The translations under genes and the position numbers were made by a program. This document shows positions 1 through 11,818 of a stretch of DNA of 64,000 nt, in pieces. Location: NCBI GenBank assembly GCA_036852015.1, contig JAANDG010000369.1:62001-126000 (forward strand), read 5' to 3'. The notes beneath the pieces were generated by a model that was not told the origin of the DNA, searched no databases, and was given only the letters and a program-made list of their open reading frames with translations. The DNA is from Pelodera strongyloides. Its lineage: Eukaryota > Nematoda > Chromadorea > Rhabditida > Rhabditidae. Every line of letters begins with the position of its first letter. Positions within the stretch are counted from its first letter, which is position 1.

Positions 1-156
1 ATATCGTATATCGCATATCGTCTATAGCGTGACAGAAAAAGTGGATGCATCACTTTATAATTCTGCGGTCCGTGCGGTGTGCACGTGCGGTGTGCATATA
101 GCATATTCACTTTATAACGCTGCGTTTTGTGCCATTCGAAAACATTCTTTTTTCAG

Positions 157-3100
157 AACCTCGGCAAATCTGTTTTCTACCTCGTGTTGGATTATGTGAT
201 CATTTACGGGTTATTGAAGGCTGTGCCATATTTTGAGGCGTACGGTTGGGGCGGACTCCTTTTGTGGTTTGTACTTTTGCAGTATTCATAGTTTGCAAAC
301 AAATTCATTCGATTGTAAACTTGCATGACTCTTTTCACTCTCTAACCTCTTGCTTCATAATACGGTAAGCTCCTACCTATGCATATTTCAAGCTAAATAC
401 ATACTATATATGGAAATAAGATATGCTAGGGCCTTCTCTCCATCTCTGTCCTCTCTTCCAGGTACTGGGTTATCGGTATGTTCCTCGCTTCTCTATTCGT
501 CGTGGGTCACGACTGTGGACACACTACCTTCTCCAACTATGAGTGGGTCAATGACCTGTGCGGACATATTGCCCATGCCCCCATTATGGCCCCATATTGG
601 CCCTGGCAAAAGTCGCATAGACAACATCATCAGGTATTTCTTAGAGTTGAATTATTTGAAACGGATTATTGCCCATTGGGATCAGCAAAAGTTTGTCGTA
701 GATAAATGTGCAGGTGTATTTTACACAAAGAGTTCCACAAAATGTCAAGCGCACATTTTCGTAGCTTAGCGTCAGTTGTGTACGGTATAATTACATACTC
801 GTGTACTGTATACATAATGTACTGTATGCATACTGTACTGTGCAGACACATATAAAAGGGGGGGGGGACCATGCAGCGACGGTTTTAGGTTTTTTCCGTT
901 GGCAAAACCATTTGGTGACCACCTGTCGACCACGTGATGACCAATTTTTCTCGAACGCTGTCAGTATCTGGTCAGGTCGCGAAAATGTCGATGACCGGTG
1001 AAAATCTTTTGGTGACAACGGCTTTTCTGTCGTCACGGGGCAGGCATATTCCGTTTTCCAGTGTATCTCTTAGTATTCAGTACACCTCGCATCTGTACAA
1101 AGACAAGGGCCACCCATGGGTCACTGAGGAGGAATTCGTCGAAAAGCCCTTCTTCTTCAAACATTTCGCCAAATTGCCCATTTCCGGATTGTTCAGGTAA
1201 TTTTTAATGTAATTGCTTTTAATTTTTTGTCTTACGAGATGTTATTGTCATGTGCGACTTACACTAACCCATATGTGGTGCTTCGGAGCACCTTAGGCCC
1301 ATTGACTTATGGAGTGTTTAACCGATGCTAGTGTTTAACCGATTTCTATACTTTTTATTTCTTCTGTCCGCGTTTTCTGATTTCCTTCTTGTATTGTTTT
1401 TTTATCAGAATATCCAAAGCACAAATAAAAATAAACTGTGTGAGGTTCTCTTAAAATAATTTCTCTCGGTAAGTTTAATATAACGTTCGATAGTATACCA
1501 TTTGAAGATGGGATACTCTACAGCCACCCACCGTAATATGTATACCTACCGTATCTTTAGAAGTTCGGGTTCGGAGGTTCGGAGTATGTCCAAAATTGCA
1601 TGCGAACGAACTTTCAACTTCGAAATACAACTTCGCGATTCAATAGTCTTAAAGGGATCGGTTCACCTTAAATTGTGTCTGTTTTTTCTTTCTGTATTTT
1701 CTATAAGGGATAATACAAAAAGTAGTGTTCCATTTCAATACTCACGGAGATATTAGGTGATAAAGTGGTGGATTGATCGGTCCAAAATGGCAAAGGATAA
1801 TTTTCTCTATACAAACAAGACAGGATAATTGCCCTTTTTGCATTTCGGAATGATCAATCCACCTCTTTATCGCCCAATATCTCCGTGAGTATTGAAATTG
1901 AACACTACTTTTTGTATTCCAAATTTTTATTATCCCTTATAGAAAATAAAGAAGCAAAAAAAAAACAGACACAATTTAAGGTGAACCGGTCCCTTTAAGT
2001 AATTGTAGTTACCTAATTGTATTTGTGTTAGTGCGCTGATCCCGCACGTGAATTGAACAGACCAATTAGTAATGAGGTTTCCAAGTATGGTGAAAATTTA
2101 CAGTATTTTGGAACTACACGAGAATATTTTTTATTTATTTTTTCATATTATATATGCAAGTTTCGTGCAGACATACGGTAGTATTGACAGAATCACACCG
2201 AATTTTTGGGAAACTTGCAAACCCCATAATTGATTTCGTTTTTTTCATAAATTCTCTAACCAGTATTATAAAAAAACTTTACTTTTTATTTAGTTTTTTT
2301 ATTTGACGTGTGAGTCACAAGCAAGAGAGAGAGAAAGATGTATAGTGATCCTTTTCTAATATTATTCTAAATATACTTTTTGTTTCATTAAATGATTAAA
2401 TATAAAAGAAAATGCGAACACGTGTCAATATGGCCTGATTTGTCTGCTTGATTAGTTTTTCTGTCCAAGAATGATTAGAACCAGCCAATCGCCCTATTGA
2501 TAACCTTTTTCGTGAGAGTTTTTAGTTTTGGTGCCTATCGTCTGTAGTGAACTTTGTCCGGAAAAACGACACGACACACGCTTTACAAAAAAGGCAAAAG
2601 GGCATACTAATAGCTTATAATTTATCTTGATCCCGACAGAGTCAATTGCAAAAAAGATTGATAAGTAGAGAAAGAGAACATCGATAACGAGAAAAGAAAC
2701 AAAGAGAGAAATACAGATAACGAGGCAGAAATAGAAGAGAGATACAGTATTTTAATACATCCAGAGTACCATGGAGCGAGAGATTAAAAAGATTGTAGTT
2801 TAACGCATTCAGAGATAAATACAAAAAAATAGAAAAGAAAATTAGTTTTTAATGAATAAAGAGCCTCCTTTTTAACCACCTCCTTTCTATACCTCCTTTT
2901 TAACCAGATATTTAATGAGTTTCCTCATTCTTTCGTGTACGATATTTTAGATCACCTTGTCTGTCATGTCAAGGCTATCTTCATTGTGTAACTATTTATT
3001 TGTAAATTGTACACAACCTCATAATAACTGTTGCAGATGGAACCCAATCTACATTGGACTTGGTCTGCCTGACGGCTCTCACTTCTGGCCCTGGTCCAAG

Positions 3101-6100
3101 TTATTCGACACCACCACCGACAGAATCAAGTGCGCCGTGTCCGCCATCGCAGTACTCACCTGCATGGGCGTAAGTACTGTATACTATACTTAAGTTTTCG
3201 GCAAAATTTATATTCCTGTGCCTAATATTAATGATATTGCGATATTTTTCCAGTCAGCTGTTTTTCCGCTCACAAAATCAAAGAAGGAAAACATAAGTTT
3301 TGTAATGATTATTGTCTAATTGTAGGTACGACAGTTTTATGTATTTTTTGCGCGTTATTCTGTTATTTTGTTCCTGTTTTCTATTTAAAGCAAAATACCG
3401 GCCGGTTTTTGAAACGCAGCGAGTACATCATCATTCTTATTTATGCAAATTAACATAAATTAGAACAAACAATCGAGTTAAGTTCGAGCAACTTTGCATA
3501 AATACGCAAGGATTCGGCTGTCTACGATGCGTTTCAAAAACCGGCAGGTATTTCACTTTAAACAACCACAAGGAGAAATCACATAATCTATTCTGATTTA
3601 TCTTCAGTAATCTGACTTTTCTTTGATTTCAGATCGCCTTCCACCTGTGTGAGTACTCGATTGTCAACTTCTTCAAGTACTACTATATCCCCTGTCTCTT
3701 CCAAGGACTTTGGCTTATTGTCATCACCTATATGCAACACACACATGGAGATATTGAGGTAATTACAATTAAAGCGGTATAACAGCCGGTTTTTGAAACG
3801 TATGTTGGATAACTTTCGGTACCTTACTTATAGACAGTTTCCTTGAGCTAATTTCCTTTTTATATTACACAGTGGTATTTATGTTTTCATTTACATGTTT
3901 ATTTCTTTTCCCGATCATTTCGTTCGTTTTACGTTTTTCTTGTCCACAACTTTTCATATATTTTAATAGGATAGGCTGTCCTTGTTTCTTAGTACACAGT
4001 ACCTCATAACACTTCGACAACTCACTAATAAGAAAATATATAGTGCCCCCGGATGAAGCATAAACAGTCGTCAGAATGGGTCTCTGCTCCTCCGTAATTA
4101 ACGTGAAAAAGTGACTCATTGTGCTTCGGATGTGCAACGGTGTCGACGGTGTTTGCAGAAACGATAGTGGATTTTGCATTTCGTAATCGGTCTAGTTCTT
4201 TAAGCTTTTCCTTTTCTATGCCTCTCTGTCTCTCTCTATGTCTGCGTCTTCATCAGTCTCCTTCTCCACCTCTCACTCTCTCTCTCTCTTCTCGCCGACT
4301 CTCTTCGCTCTCCCTCTATATCTGTTCATGCGGTTTGTCACAATAAACCAGAAAACAGTGTAGTTGGACAGGAAAACTGCGCGCCGTTAGCCGTTTAACA
4401 AAAAAGCGTTTTGTACTATTGAACGTCATAGTTTTCCTGTATGGTTTACCAAAGCAAATTGGGGAATAAAGTAAAACAATTTTATTCGAAAGGGCTCAAA
4501 GATGTAACTTGATTGTGCAGAGGTACTCACTTGCGAGCGTAACTAGAACTAGAACACAGGAAAGTGAAAACCCCGATTTCGCCCCGATCATTTGTCAAAA
4601 AAACCCGATTTCGCCCCGATTTTTTCAAAAAAAAAACCCACAAAAAGCCCGATCACGTCCCGATTTCGCCCCGATCACAAATAATCGGGGCATAATTGGG
4701 AACAAGGCCGGATTTCGCCCCGATTCTTTCAAAAAACCCCGATTTCGGCCCGATCATGGTCCGATTTTTTGAGGGACTTGATCGGGGCGAAATCGGGCTT
4801 TTTAGTTTCCCATGAAGGTGTACTGCAGGTACGTTGTTGAGATGGAGTATGACACCAAATCCTGAGGCCGTATTCACCATTCCGATTCGCTCGGGGAAGT
4901 ATTCCCTGGGTACAGAAAGAGCATTCCAATGTGAGACACGCAGAGAAAAAGACGGGAAATTCCCCATGGGGAATCGAGTGGTAAATATGGCCTCTGTTGT
5001 CCATAAATATTCGTAAGTAATAGTGTATATTTGAAGGTGTTCGAAGACGGCGAGTGGAACTACATGCGTGGTCAGGTGCAGACAATCGACAGAACGTATG
5101 GATTCGGAATCGACAATATGCTTCACCATATCACTGATGGTTCGAACATTTTTTATTGCTTTTATTGAATTTAGATGAATTGCCAGCGCTTTGGTTATCT
5201 TTTAGAAAGTCTTATAACCTAATCCTCGTGAACATCAATCTTACGAAGAATAAGTAACTAAAGGTCAGTCTTGAAACAAAAGCAGGATGAGCTGGACTTT
5301 CCCAGTTACTGTACCTATAGCTAGTGTAAATCTTTCCTGGAGTTGTTTTGATATAACTAGTAAATGAATCCTTTGCGCTTCAAACAAGCGTGCTCCTTTA
5401 TTTAGTCCTTTATTCAAGGGTGGTTCAATACAGGTTTCATCTCTATGACTCGATCGCAGAGGTCCTGCGTAGAGTGGTCGACGAGTTCCAGACGTAACCG
5501 GCTGCACGTTGTACTTTCTTTAACCCCGTTTTATTTATGCAGGTCACGTGGCACATCACATGTTCTTCACACGAATTCCCCATTACAATTTGCTGGAGGC
5601 GACACACGGAATTAGGAAAGTTATGGAAAAATATCCGGTGAGTAATTGTTATTGTTATGTAATTTACATTTATGCATAGGTTCATTTGTGTAACAGGCTT
5701 GCCATGTACTATGTGTGGGCACAGAGTGATTCTATCCCAGTAAATTATGGCTACCAGCGCGCTTGAAGAGCTGTAAAGCTTGGGGTTCATTCACACTTAT
5801 TCCGGTTTCATTTGCTTGGTAATCCCTTGGTGTTAGCGGATGCGGAAGCTTTTACTCACTATCCGCCTTCATCCGTGCTTTTCTTGTTTTCGAATTCCCT
5901 TCCCTCGAGTTGTCCCAGTCCAGGTTGGGTAAAAAGAGGTTTCGTTTTGTTCCCTGGTCTTTCCCAGATGCGCATCCGCATATCCGCTGGGCGATATTGG
6001 GAGTGGGGACCACCCGAGTGCGCTCTCCAGGGAGCATTCCGTGTCCGCGTGTATCATTCATACATATTCCGCGCGCGCAACACTTGTTTCCGCGCGGGAA

Positions 6101-6880
6101 GCCGGGCACCACGCCCCTTGCCGCATCTCAGAACTCTCATCTTAAACAAGCTTATGGAGAGAGGGCCCTTCACGCAGCAATATGAAGGTGCACATGCAAA
6201 AACTGTGAATAATCAGAGATCAGCTGACAAGGGACATATTATGGAAAAATAACATTTTTTTCGCGGCAAACATCGTATGTATCACATAAACTTTGCAAAA
6301 TAGAAAAATAGACGTTCCTAGGGTTTTCGGGTATAATCAACCTGGTGATTTAAGCATCAAAAAGACATATGATTGAAGAATAATGCTTGATGTGTTGGAG
6401 TTTTCTGCAAAATTAATGGGAAATGTTGTGAAAGTATTTCCGAGCGCAGTTAGTTGTAAGTTGGAACTGTAGTATATACGTAGAAAGTAAGAACTTTGAG
6501 ATGTGGATGCATACAAAAGTCTTATATCAAGGTGGCTCTGACCGGAATTTTTCGGCAGTTTTCAGGTTTTAGCTTGTTTATTCCGGCCCCTTGTCACCTC
6601 ACCGGGTATTACCCGGTTGATATAACCCGCCACTCTTTATCTTTATCTTTATGCCGGCTCCTCTCATCTCACAATTAGGGGTTGTCTTTTGATTAAGTGT
6701 TATGTAATTAATAAATTAATAAACTAAACTAGTTTTGTTCAGGGTGCGTACAAGCACGAGACCAACTATGACATCTGGATCAAGTATCTTTTCTATAACA
6801 TCCGATTTGAATACCTGATTGGAAAGGGCACTGGTGTCCTCAAGTATGCACCATGGAAGTATGGAAAGGTCAACTACTAA
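157..6880 (+). CDS. FAT-1/FAT-2-like omega-6/omega-3 fatty acid desaturase, 3' part
   Basis: Membrane-bound desaturase that introduces methyl-end double bonds into fatty acyl chains at the ER, part of nematode polyunsaturated fatty acid synthesis. Exons by splice signals and phase: 157-266, 462-633, 1081-1196, 3037-3169, 3633-3758, 5037-5139, 5543-5637, 6743-6880; they join in one frame to 330 residues. All three di-iron histidine boxes are present: HDCGH (residue 53 of this fragment), HRQHH (89) and HVAHH (255). Other family motifs: [24 protein letters not shown] and HITDGHVAHH. By recollection it resembles both C. elegans FAT-2 (delta-12) and FAT-1 (omega-3), so regiospecificity is not settled. 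The first 45-60 residues must lie left of the window. Introns 3, 5 and 7 are 1-2 kb and carry repeats. Confidence 0.93.
1649..1998. mobile_element. Palindromic TTAA-flanked MITE, class TTAAAGGG, family A
   Basis: Near-perfect inverted repeat of about 350 bp in desaturase intron 3. The left end TTAAAGGGATCGGTTCACC is mirrored by GGTGAACCGGTCCCTTTAA. The same family is found at 52185-52404 and 54678-55045. No coding capacity, so it would need a transposase supplied in trans. Confidence 0.85.
2086..2232 (+). repeat. Dispersed repeat, copy 1 (partner 26612-26746, inverted)
   Basis: About 150 bp shared with the reverse complement of 26612-26746, including the runs TACGGTAGTATTG and AATCACACCGAATTTTTGG. 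No terminal structure or ORF seen. Lies in desaturase intron 3. Confidence 0.75.
3385..3561. mobile_element. Palindromic TTAA-flanked MITE, class TTAAAGCGAAAT
   Basis: Inverted repeat with TTAAAGCAAAATACCGG at the left and its mirror ending CACTTTAA at the right, in desaturase intron 4. One of nine recognised copies with this core in the window. A half-element (GCCGGTTTTTGAAACG) follows at about 3784. Confidence 0.85.
4556..4812. repeat. CCCGATTTCGCCCCGATC palindromic repeat, copy 1
   Basis: Stacked copies of CCCGATTTCGCCCCGATC, with the mirror image GATCGGGGCGAAATCGGG at the right end. A second copy sits in an intron of the CHK1 gene at 57061-57190, and related CCCGAT words occur near 55290-55370. 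Lies in desaturase intron 5. Confidence 0.75.
4861..4998. repeat. GAGGCCGTATTCACC palindromic repeat, copy 1
   Basis: Ends GAGGCCGTATTCACC and GGTAAATATGGCCTC are approximate mirror images. The centre carries further inverted repeats (GGGGAAGTATTCC, GGAAATTCCCC). Further copies at 17650-17784 and 47840-47945. Confidence 0.65.
6388..6487 (+). repeat. Dispersed repeat, copy 1 (partner 11014-11111)
   Basis: Shares the runs AAAATTAATGGGAAATGT, TCTGCAAAAT/TCTACAAAAT and GTATATAC with 11014-11111 in the same orientation. No ORF. Lies in the last desaturase intron. Confidence 0.6.
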
Positions 6881-8118
6881 GTCAATTCTTTGCAATATTA
6901 TTATGAAGCAATTTGATTACCGAAAACCCGAGAAAATCAACAATAAAAAATATAAAATTGTGTTTTGTTTTAAGTTATGAACTGTATTTGTTGCACACAA
7001 TATTGAAAGCCCTACGGTTAAAAGCGGACACCAGTGATTTGATTAAATGAATATTATTTGTTTATCGCATGTGCAAGCTCTTCTATAGAAGTATTTTCTT
7101 GACATGAAGTGGAAACTTTGAGCAGCAACCGCGAAAAAGGGTCCGCCGGTGCGCGGCGGCGTTCACAATTTGTGCCAATCTGCGGCCAAGTCTGCGCGAA
7201 GTGCAATTCCAATACCAGTGACATATATGCCATGATCCTGTGGTTTGAGCCTCTTTTTGCAGCAGCACCTTGTCCTGCTTTTTAGCTCTAATCTGTTAGT
7301 TATTTGTATTTTTTGTTGCGTTTTTTTATTGATTTAAATTAAAAAAAAATGTGTATATTAGTGTGCACGGCGTGGATTTGCATCGGTTTATTGTTTTCCA
7401 CTATGCTGAACATTACACATGCATTTGTGAAGCGTGCGTGCGAGTAGTAATTACGCTAATTGACTAACGGGATACAATAATTATGGGAATCAAGTGGTCA
7501 AACATTAAAACCGTTCATTATTACCATTACTTCCTTCCCATAATTATTCTTCGAACAGTTCACAATTGCACAGCTTCCGGCCTCAACAAGGTAACACAGA
7601 TTATGTTTCACACATTTTTTGAATCCGGAATCGGCAGTACGTCATCAGAAAGGCTCAATGATTGTGTGCGATACGATTGTTTGGCTCTTCTCATTAACAG
7701 AGTGATTATTTGCTGATATCCTGCCCTCTCGACTCTTCACGCATCCGTGTCCGCATTGTGTTGTCGGATTGAAACGACAAATAGTATTTATTCACAAGAA
7801 GCAAACAACGAAATAGTGTTGCCCGCTAAGCGACCCAGACAGGTTCGATGGAAGCGGAAAGAGGTTGCGGATGAGAAACACGCAGAGAGGGAGAGAGAGA
7901 GAGAGAGAGAGCATACGAAATTGAGAGATCAGTTGAAGCTGTTGCAGAAATATCACAGTTAGAATTTAGAATGAGACCTTCTTTAGTGCTGATTTGTTCA
8001 ATGGTACTTTTGTAGTACAGTGTTCAGTTCAAAGCCTATTTGGTAGAGGTCATGGGGATGAGCAGAGTTGACAAAGAGTTCCAGATGATAAATCGCTGGG
8101 CACGCGATGACAATGACG
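6881..8118. other. Intergenic stretch, no firm gene
   Basis: Apart from the desaturase poly(A) signal it holds a short GA tract (about 7889-7910) and several open frames. Frames on the minus strand at 7083-7279 could be a 3' exon of the gene at 8119-9237, since the splice phase fits, but all three minus frames are open there and the region is GC-rich, so no call is made. The plus frame 7747-7962 starts with GTG and has no supporting homology. Confidence 0.5.
6942..6947 (+). terminator. Poly(A) signal of the desaturase gene
   Basis: AATAAA hexamer 61 bases after the desaturase stop codon, in AT-rich sequence; the expected 3' processing position. Confidence 0.6.
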
Positions 8119-9237
8119 TCATGTTGGAATGATGAACGATATTTTTCTAGTCAATCGCACTTTTATTTTTGTAACAAAAATAGAGCATCATGTGATTTGT
8201 AAACACTGAATTATGAATAAGTTTTTTCCTGATTCACAATGAATATCACAATGAATAATTTATCTGTGCGTGGAAAGGGTTCGACGTGCTTTGGTGACCT
8301 TTTAATTTTGTAAAATATCGTTTCAGTAACAGCATGTTTACACTTACAGACACAGCTTTTTGTAAATATGTGCCATGTCTGCCACGCTCGAAAGCTGTTG
8401 AGAGGTGTTGGTCCATTCCCAGTAACTAGGCGATGTGGTACTTCTCTCAAGGCGTCTACACACATTAGTTAGACAACCTGTACTCGCATTTTTGTTTACA
8501 AAATGGTTAGTGCAGTTTACATGGACGCCCCAATGTCAATACAAGAGTCTGAAGTTGAAACCATCAAAAGATAAAACTGAACCCAAAGTGCACATTCACA
8601 TGTAGTATACACTCAAGTACTCAGTTTAAGTTAGCACATTCTGTGAGACAACTTATTTGTTAACCTGGAAACTTCAGCCTAGCACTTGAACTTTGTTGGC
8701 ACTTTACTAACTATAAGAGGACCCGAAAACGTGAAATAGTGGAAGAATATATGTAGTTAGAAACACTCAAAAGTAACACTTCTCCTTCGAGAATTCTGTT
8801 GAGAAAAAGTTTGTACATACATGAATTCATGAGCCGTGGTCACAAAAATAGGTTCTTACGGAAAATTCGGAGCTAACAATAAGCTGAATGGAAGCGTATC
8901 ATCACTGGTTGGAGTTGCACGTACTTGAAGCCTAAAATTGTATAATTCTTGCCAAGGCTTTGCTGCACAATTGTTTGTACTAACCATACACTTTTTTAAA
9001 TGCCAACGTAAGGTTGAGCTTGCCGCCAATACTATATGAACAAATAAAATTCCAGTCTTCGGATTCTCGTTGCAAAATCGTCGTCTCTTTGTGCCGGAGA
9101 GGATTTCACCCGAAAAGCCACTTTTTGACCTTGGGCGCGAAAACTTTTTCGAGAATTTCAGGATGATTTGGCCGGAATTGCTGGGTCCTTTTGGACTTGG
9201 ACTTTTTTTGAGGTTTGTTTGAGACAGACCAGTTCAT
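8119..9237 (-). CDS. Unrecognised small protein, four-exon model
   Basis: Family not recognised. Minus-strand exons 9110-9237, 8860-8931, 8348-8455 and tentatively 8119-8146 join in frame to 111 residues. The three upstream exons all have good AG/GT borders and matching phase 2 junctions, which is unlikely by chance. The start ATG at 9237 lies 12 bases after a CTTTCAG acceptor, as for a trans-spliced mRNA. The N-terminus is basic (KKSKSKR, residues 11-17), followed by HPEILEKVFAPKVKKWLFG. Exon 3 encodes an aromatic stretch, SYWEWTN. No signal peptide or membrane segment. The last exon is the weakest part; an alternative 3' exon near 7083-7279 also fits in phase. It appears divergent from the plus-strand exons at 9605-10068. 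Confidence 0.5.
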
Positions 9238-9604
9238 GAATTCACTGTAGCTGAAAGCAGTCGAAAAGAAATTGGGTTCGGCCTTGAAAAGTTTCATTCC
9301 GAATAAGAATAATGGCAAGGATAAACTGACAGTGAGACGGAACACACAAAAATCTATATATTGTTATATCTTGTGGAATTACAATCTATATACTGTAGAT
9401 GTTATTATATCCAAGTATTTATATCATCTACTTAGATTTTTATTTTTCATCGTCTGTCAGGCGTTGCGCTCTTTTAAAGTATAATAAATATTCATATATT
9501 CAAAAAAAAACTGTACAAGAGTTCTTTCACTACCTTACATATGTCTTTGCTATAGTCACGCTTTTTCTACGAGATAGAATTCCTACTGTAAATGATCCTT
9601 CCAG

Positions 9605-10068
9605 ATAACGATCACAACGGGCAAAGTATTTCGAGGGTGTTATTGGTATGAAAATTGGAATACTGTATCCGCCTATGGACATGATTTTTAGAAAATTAAT
9701 CAGAAGTGCGGTTCTAATTCGCCACTAGTTGCAACCATTACGAAAAGGCAAAATGACATAATATTTTTATTAGTTACAGGTCACTTCCCCCCTCCTCAAC
9801 GCCTCAACCTACGCATATTGTACTATAAAGAAGCCAAAACCTAATCCTGAGACTGTTCAAATATTCAAAAATCAACAAAAGTCTCGGTATACCAGTCTTG
9901 GCAGGTTCTCACAGTTGATTGGGGCTCTTCTCATTTCTGAACTGGTTAATGTCTCTAGTGAAGGGGTCGCAGTTCAGATCCGCAATCAAACAAAAGATGT
10001 CAAGACTCGAATTTTCTCTCCGTTCGGCGTGTGTGTGAATGCGGACGTCTTCCGCGCCCTCCTTGATT
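9605..10068 (+). CDS. Unrecognised protein, C-terminal exons
   Basis: Family not recognised. Exon 9780-10068 follows a TTACAG acceptor and is open for 96 codons to TAA with protein-like composition: KKPKPNPETVQ, then RYTSLGRFSQLIGALLIS, then a tail ending FRALLD. A short upstream exon 9605-9645 (CCAG acceptor, GTATGA donor, phase 1 in and phase 0 out) joins in frame and adds NDHNGQSISRVLL. No start codon was located, so the 5' end is missing or lies in unrecognised exons upstream. It looks soluble and has no obvious motif. Confidence 0.5.
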
Positions 10069-11735
10069 AACGCTTTATAATGTGTTGACACAAGGGATCA
10101 GTCGTACAAGCACATACTGACACATAGTTTGCGGATAAAGCGGAGAGGAGATAGAATGTGAAAAACATGAAATTTAACAAATAAGTGAGTGAGCAATGAT
10201 CATAATGAACAATGAGCTACGGAACTACACATAAAATGAAATGTGCAATAAGCACTACGCTGAGTAATATCTCTGGATGCAGGTTTTTGGGGGAATGTAC
10301 TATTTACCATTTCAAACCTAACGGTTCATTCTGATTGTGGCAACACTCGTTGACTCTACTCAAAGCGGCAAAAAAATCATATAACTCATATTGTTGGAAC
10401 TTGGAATTGTTGGTTGTTCTTAGGTCTACGTGACATATCCTATGACAGTGCTACATATTATCCTTGAGTAAAAGACCTGTCCATCCCAAATCAACTAATC
10501 CTAATCCTTGGTCTTCAATCAGTCTGATGATGGTTGGAGACCAAGGATTATCAAAGTGTCCGGAACATATATATCGACTAGGCCATTCCTGACATTCCTC
10601 GCAATTGTTCCGGTTTACATGCTGGATTGTCTTCTTACAAACGGCAAAAACCGTTTTCCACAGGTCCCTTCTGATGACGTCACATTCATTCGGATACCTC
10701 AAGTCTTCTCTCTTTTTGTGTATGTGAATCTCTTCGCGTGCGCGTCAAGTGCCATCTCCTACAACAGATGTTTTCTTGTTCGCGCGCACGCGGGCTTAAA
10801 CAAGCCAAGATATAGGCGGATGCGGCGAGTCATGGCTGAAGTCATCCCGGTTAGAGAACCAAAAGAAAATCCAAGGAAAAATTCAGGGAGTATTAGTGGG
10901 AAATGATTGACGATATGAAACACGAAAGGCTGAGCTGATAAGCAGAAAACAAATCAAAGTAACACTGATTTTGAGTTCGCGGTAGTACCTTAGATAGATA
11001 GAAACGATTTTGATGATTTGTTGGGTATTTATGAGTTCTCTACAAAATTAATGGGAAATGTCCTGGAAGTATCTCCGAGCGCGAGTTATAACTATAGTAT
11101 ATACATAGAAAAACTGAATTTTGTGCAGGGTTCCGATCACCGCCGCTTATTGGGAATTATGGATTTTTGGTAGGTTTTGGTTAGTGTTTTTGATGTATGG
11201 CATCTCTTGTACCGGGCAGCTTCTTTATCTCGAAGGCTCCGGGAGGCGCCCGCAAAGTTTCTTTAACCACAGTTAAAAAAAACTTGAAAAACAAATGAAA
11301 TGACATCTGAAAAGGAGTATCAGACAAAGGTGGATTTTCTCGAGAAGAGGCGAAAACCGTGAGTCAGTGCTGACAATGAAAAAATAGTTAAACAGCATCG
11401 GATCGACGTGTTAGAAAAAGAAGCGTGGGATGATCGAAGTAGACAAAATGTTCATGTTTCATAAAGTAAAGAGACATTAATTCATGAGAAATTAATTATT
11501 TGTGAACTCTTCGAGATCATGAATACAAAACTGATACCTTATCACAGTTGACTTTTCAACTGTCACCGGCTTTTATGGAAATACTATCAAGTATGGGCAA
11601 CTCACCTACCTAATGCTCAATTATGGCATAATTGTTACTAATTTTCCGGAAGGGGCGTGGTCTGCTGCTCGCGCGCGGCCAATCAGCGTGCTTTGTGGGC
11701 GCGGAATTGCGTGTAGTGCCAGTGCCCCGCCACCG
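10069..11735. other. Intergenic stretch with repeat remnants
   Basis: Holds a dispersed repeat (11014-11111) and open frames on both strands around 10450-10906. The plus frame 10508-10906 starts with TTG. The minus frame 10451-10702 has no ATG. Both read plausibly and I cannot decide between coding sequence and transposon remnant. A short ATG frame near 11300 runs into a GTGAGT donor but leads nowhere clear. Confidence 0.4.
11014..11111 (+). repeat. Dispersed repeat, copy 2 (partner 6388-6487)
   Basis: Same orientation as the copy in the last desaturase intron, about 80 % alike by eye over 100 bp. Confidence 0.6.
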
Positions 11736-11739
11736 GGAG

Positions 11740-11747
11740 TATAAAAG
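11740..11747 (+). promoter_or_regulatory. TATA box of the cysteine-rich protein gene
   Basis: TATAAAAG about 72 bases upstream of the ATG at 11819, preceded by GC-rich sequence from 11648. It is the clearest core promoter in the window and suggests a strongly or tissue-specifically expressed gene with its own transcription start. Confidence 0.7.
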
Positions 11748-11818
11748 GCTGAATGGGAGCGGGGAGAAATCATCCCACATTTCCCCAGACAAACTACTAC
11801 TTCCAAAGCGTCCCAATA

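Noticed and set aside
9106..9345. A 79-codon minus frame with a signal-peptide-like start
   Set aside because: It starts at GTG, not ATG. A CTTTCAG acceptor followed by an ATG at 9237 gives a better start, and the frame continues across introns.
10508..10906. 132-codon plus frame as a gene
   Set aside because: It starts with TTG, the opposite strand is also open, and it lies among dispersed repeats; no splice-consistent model was found.
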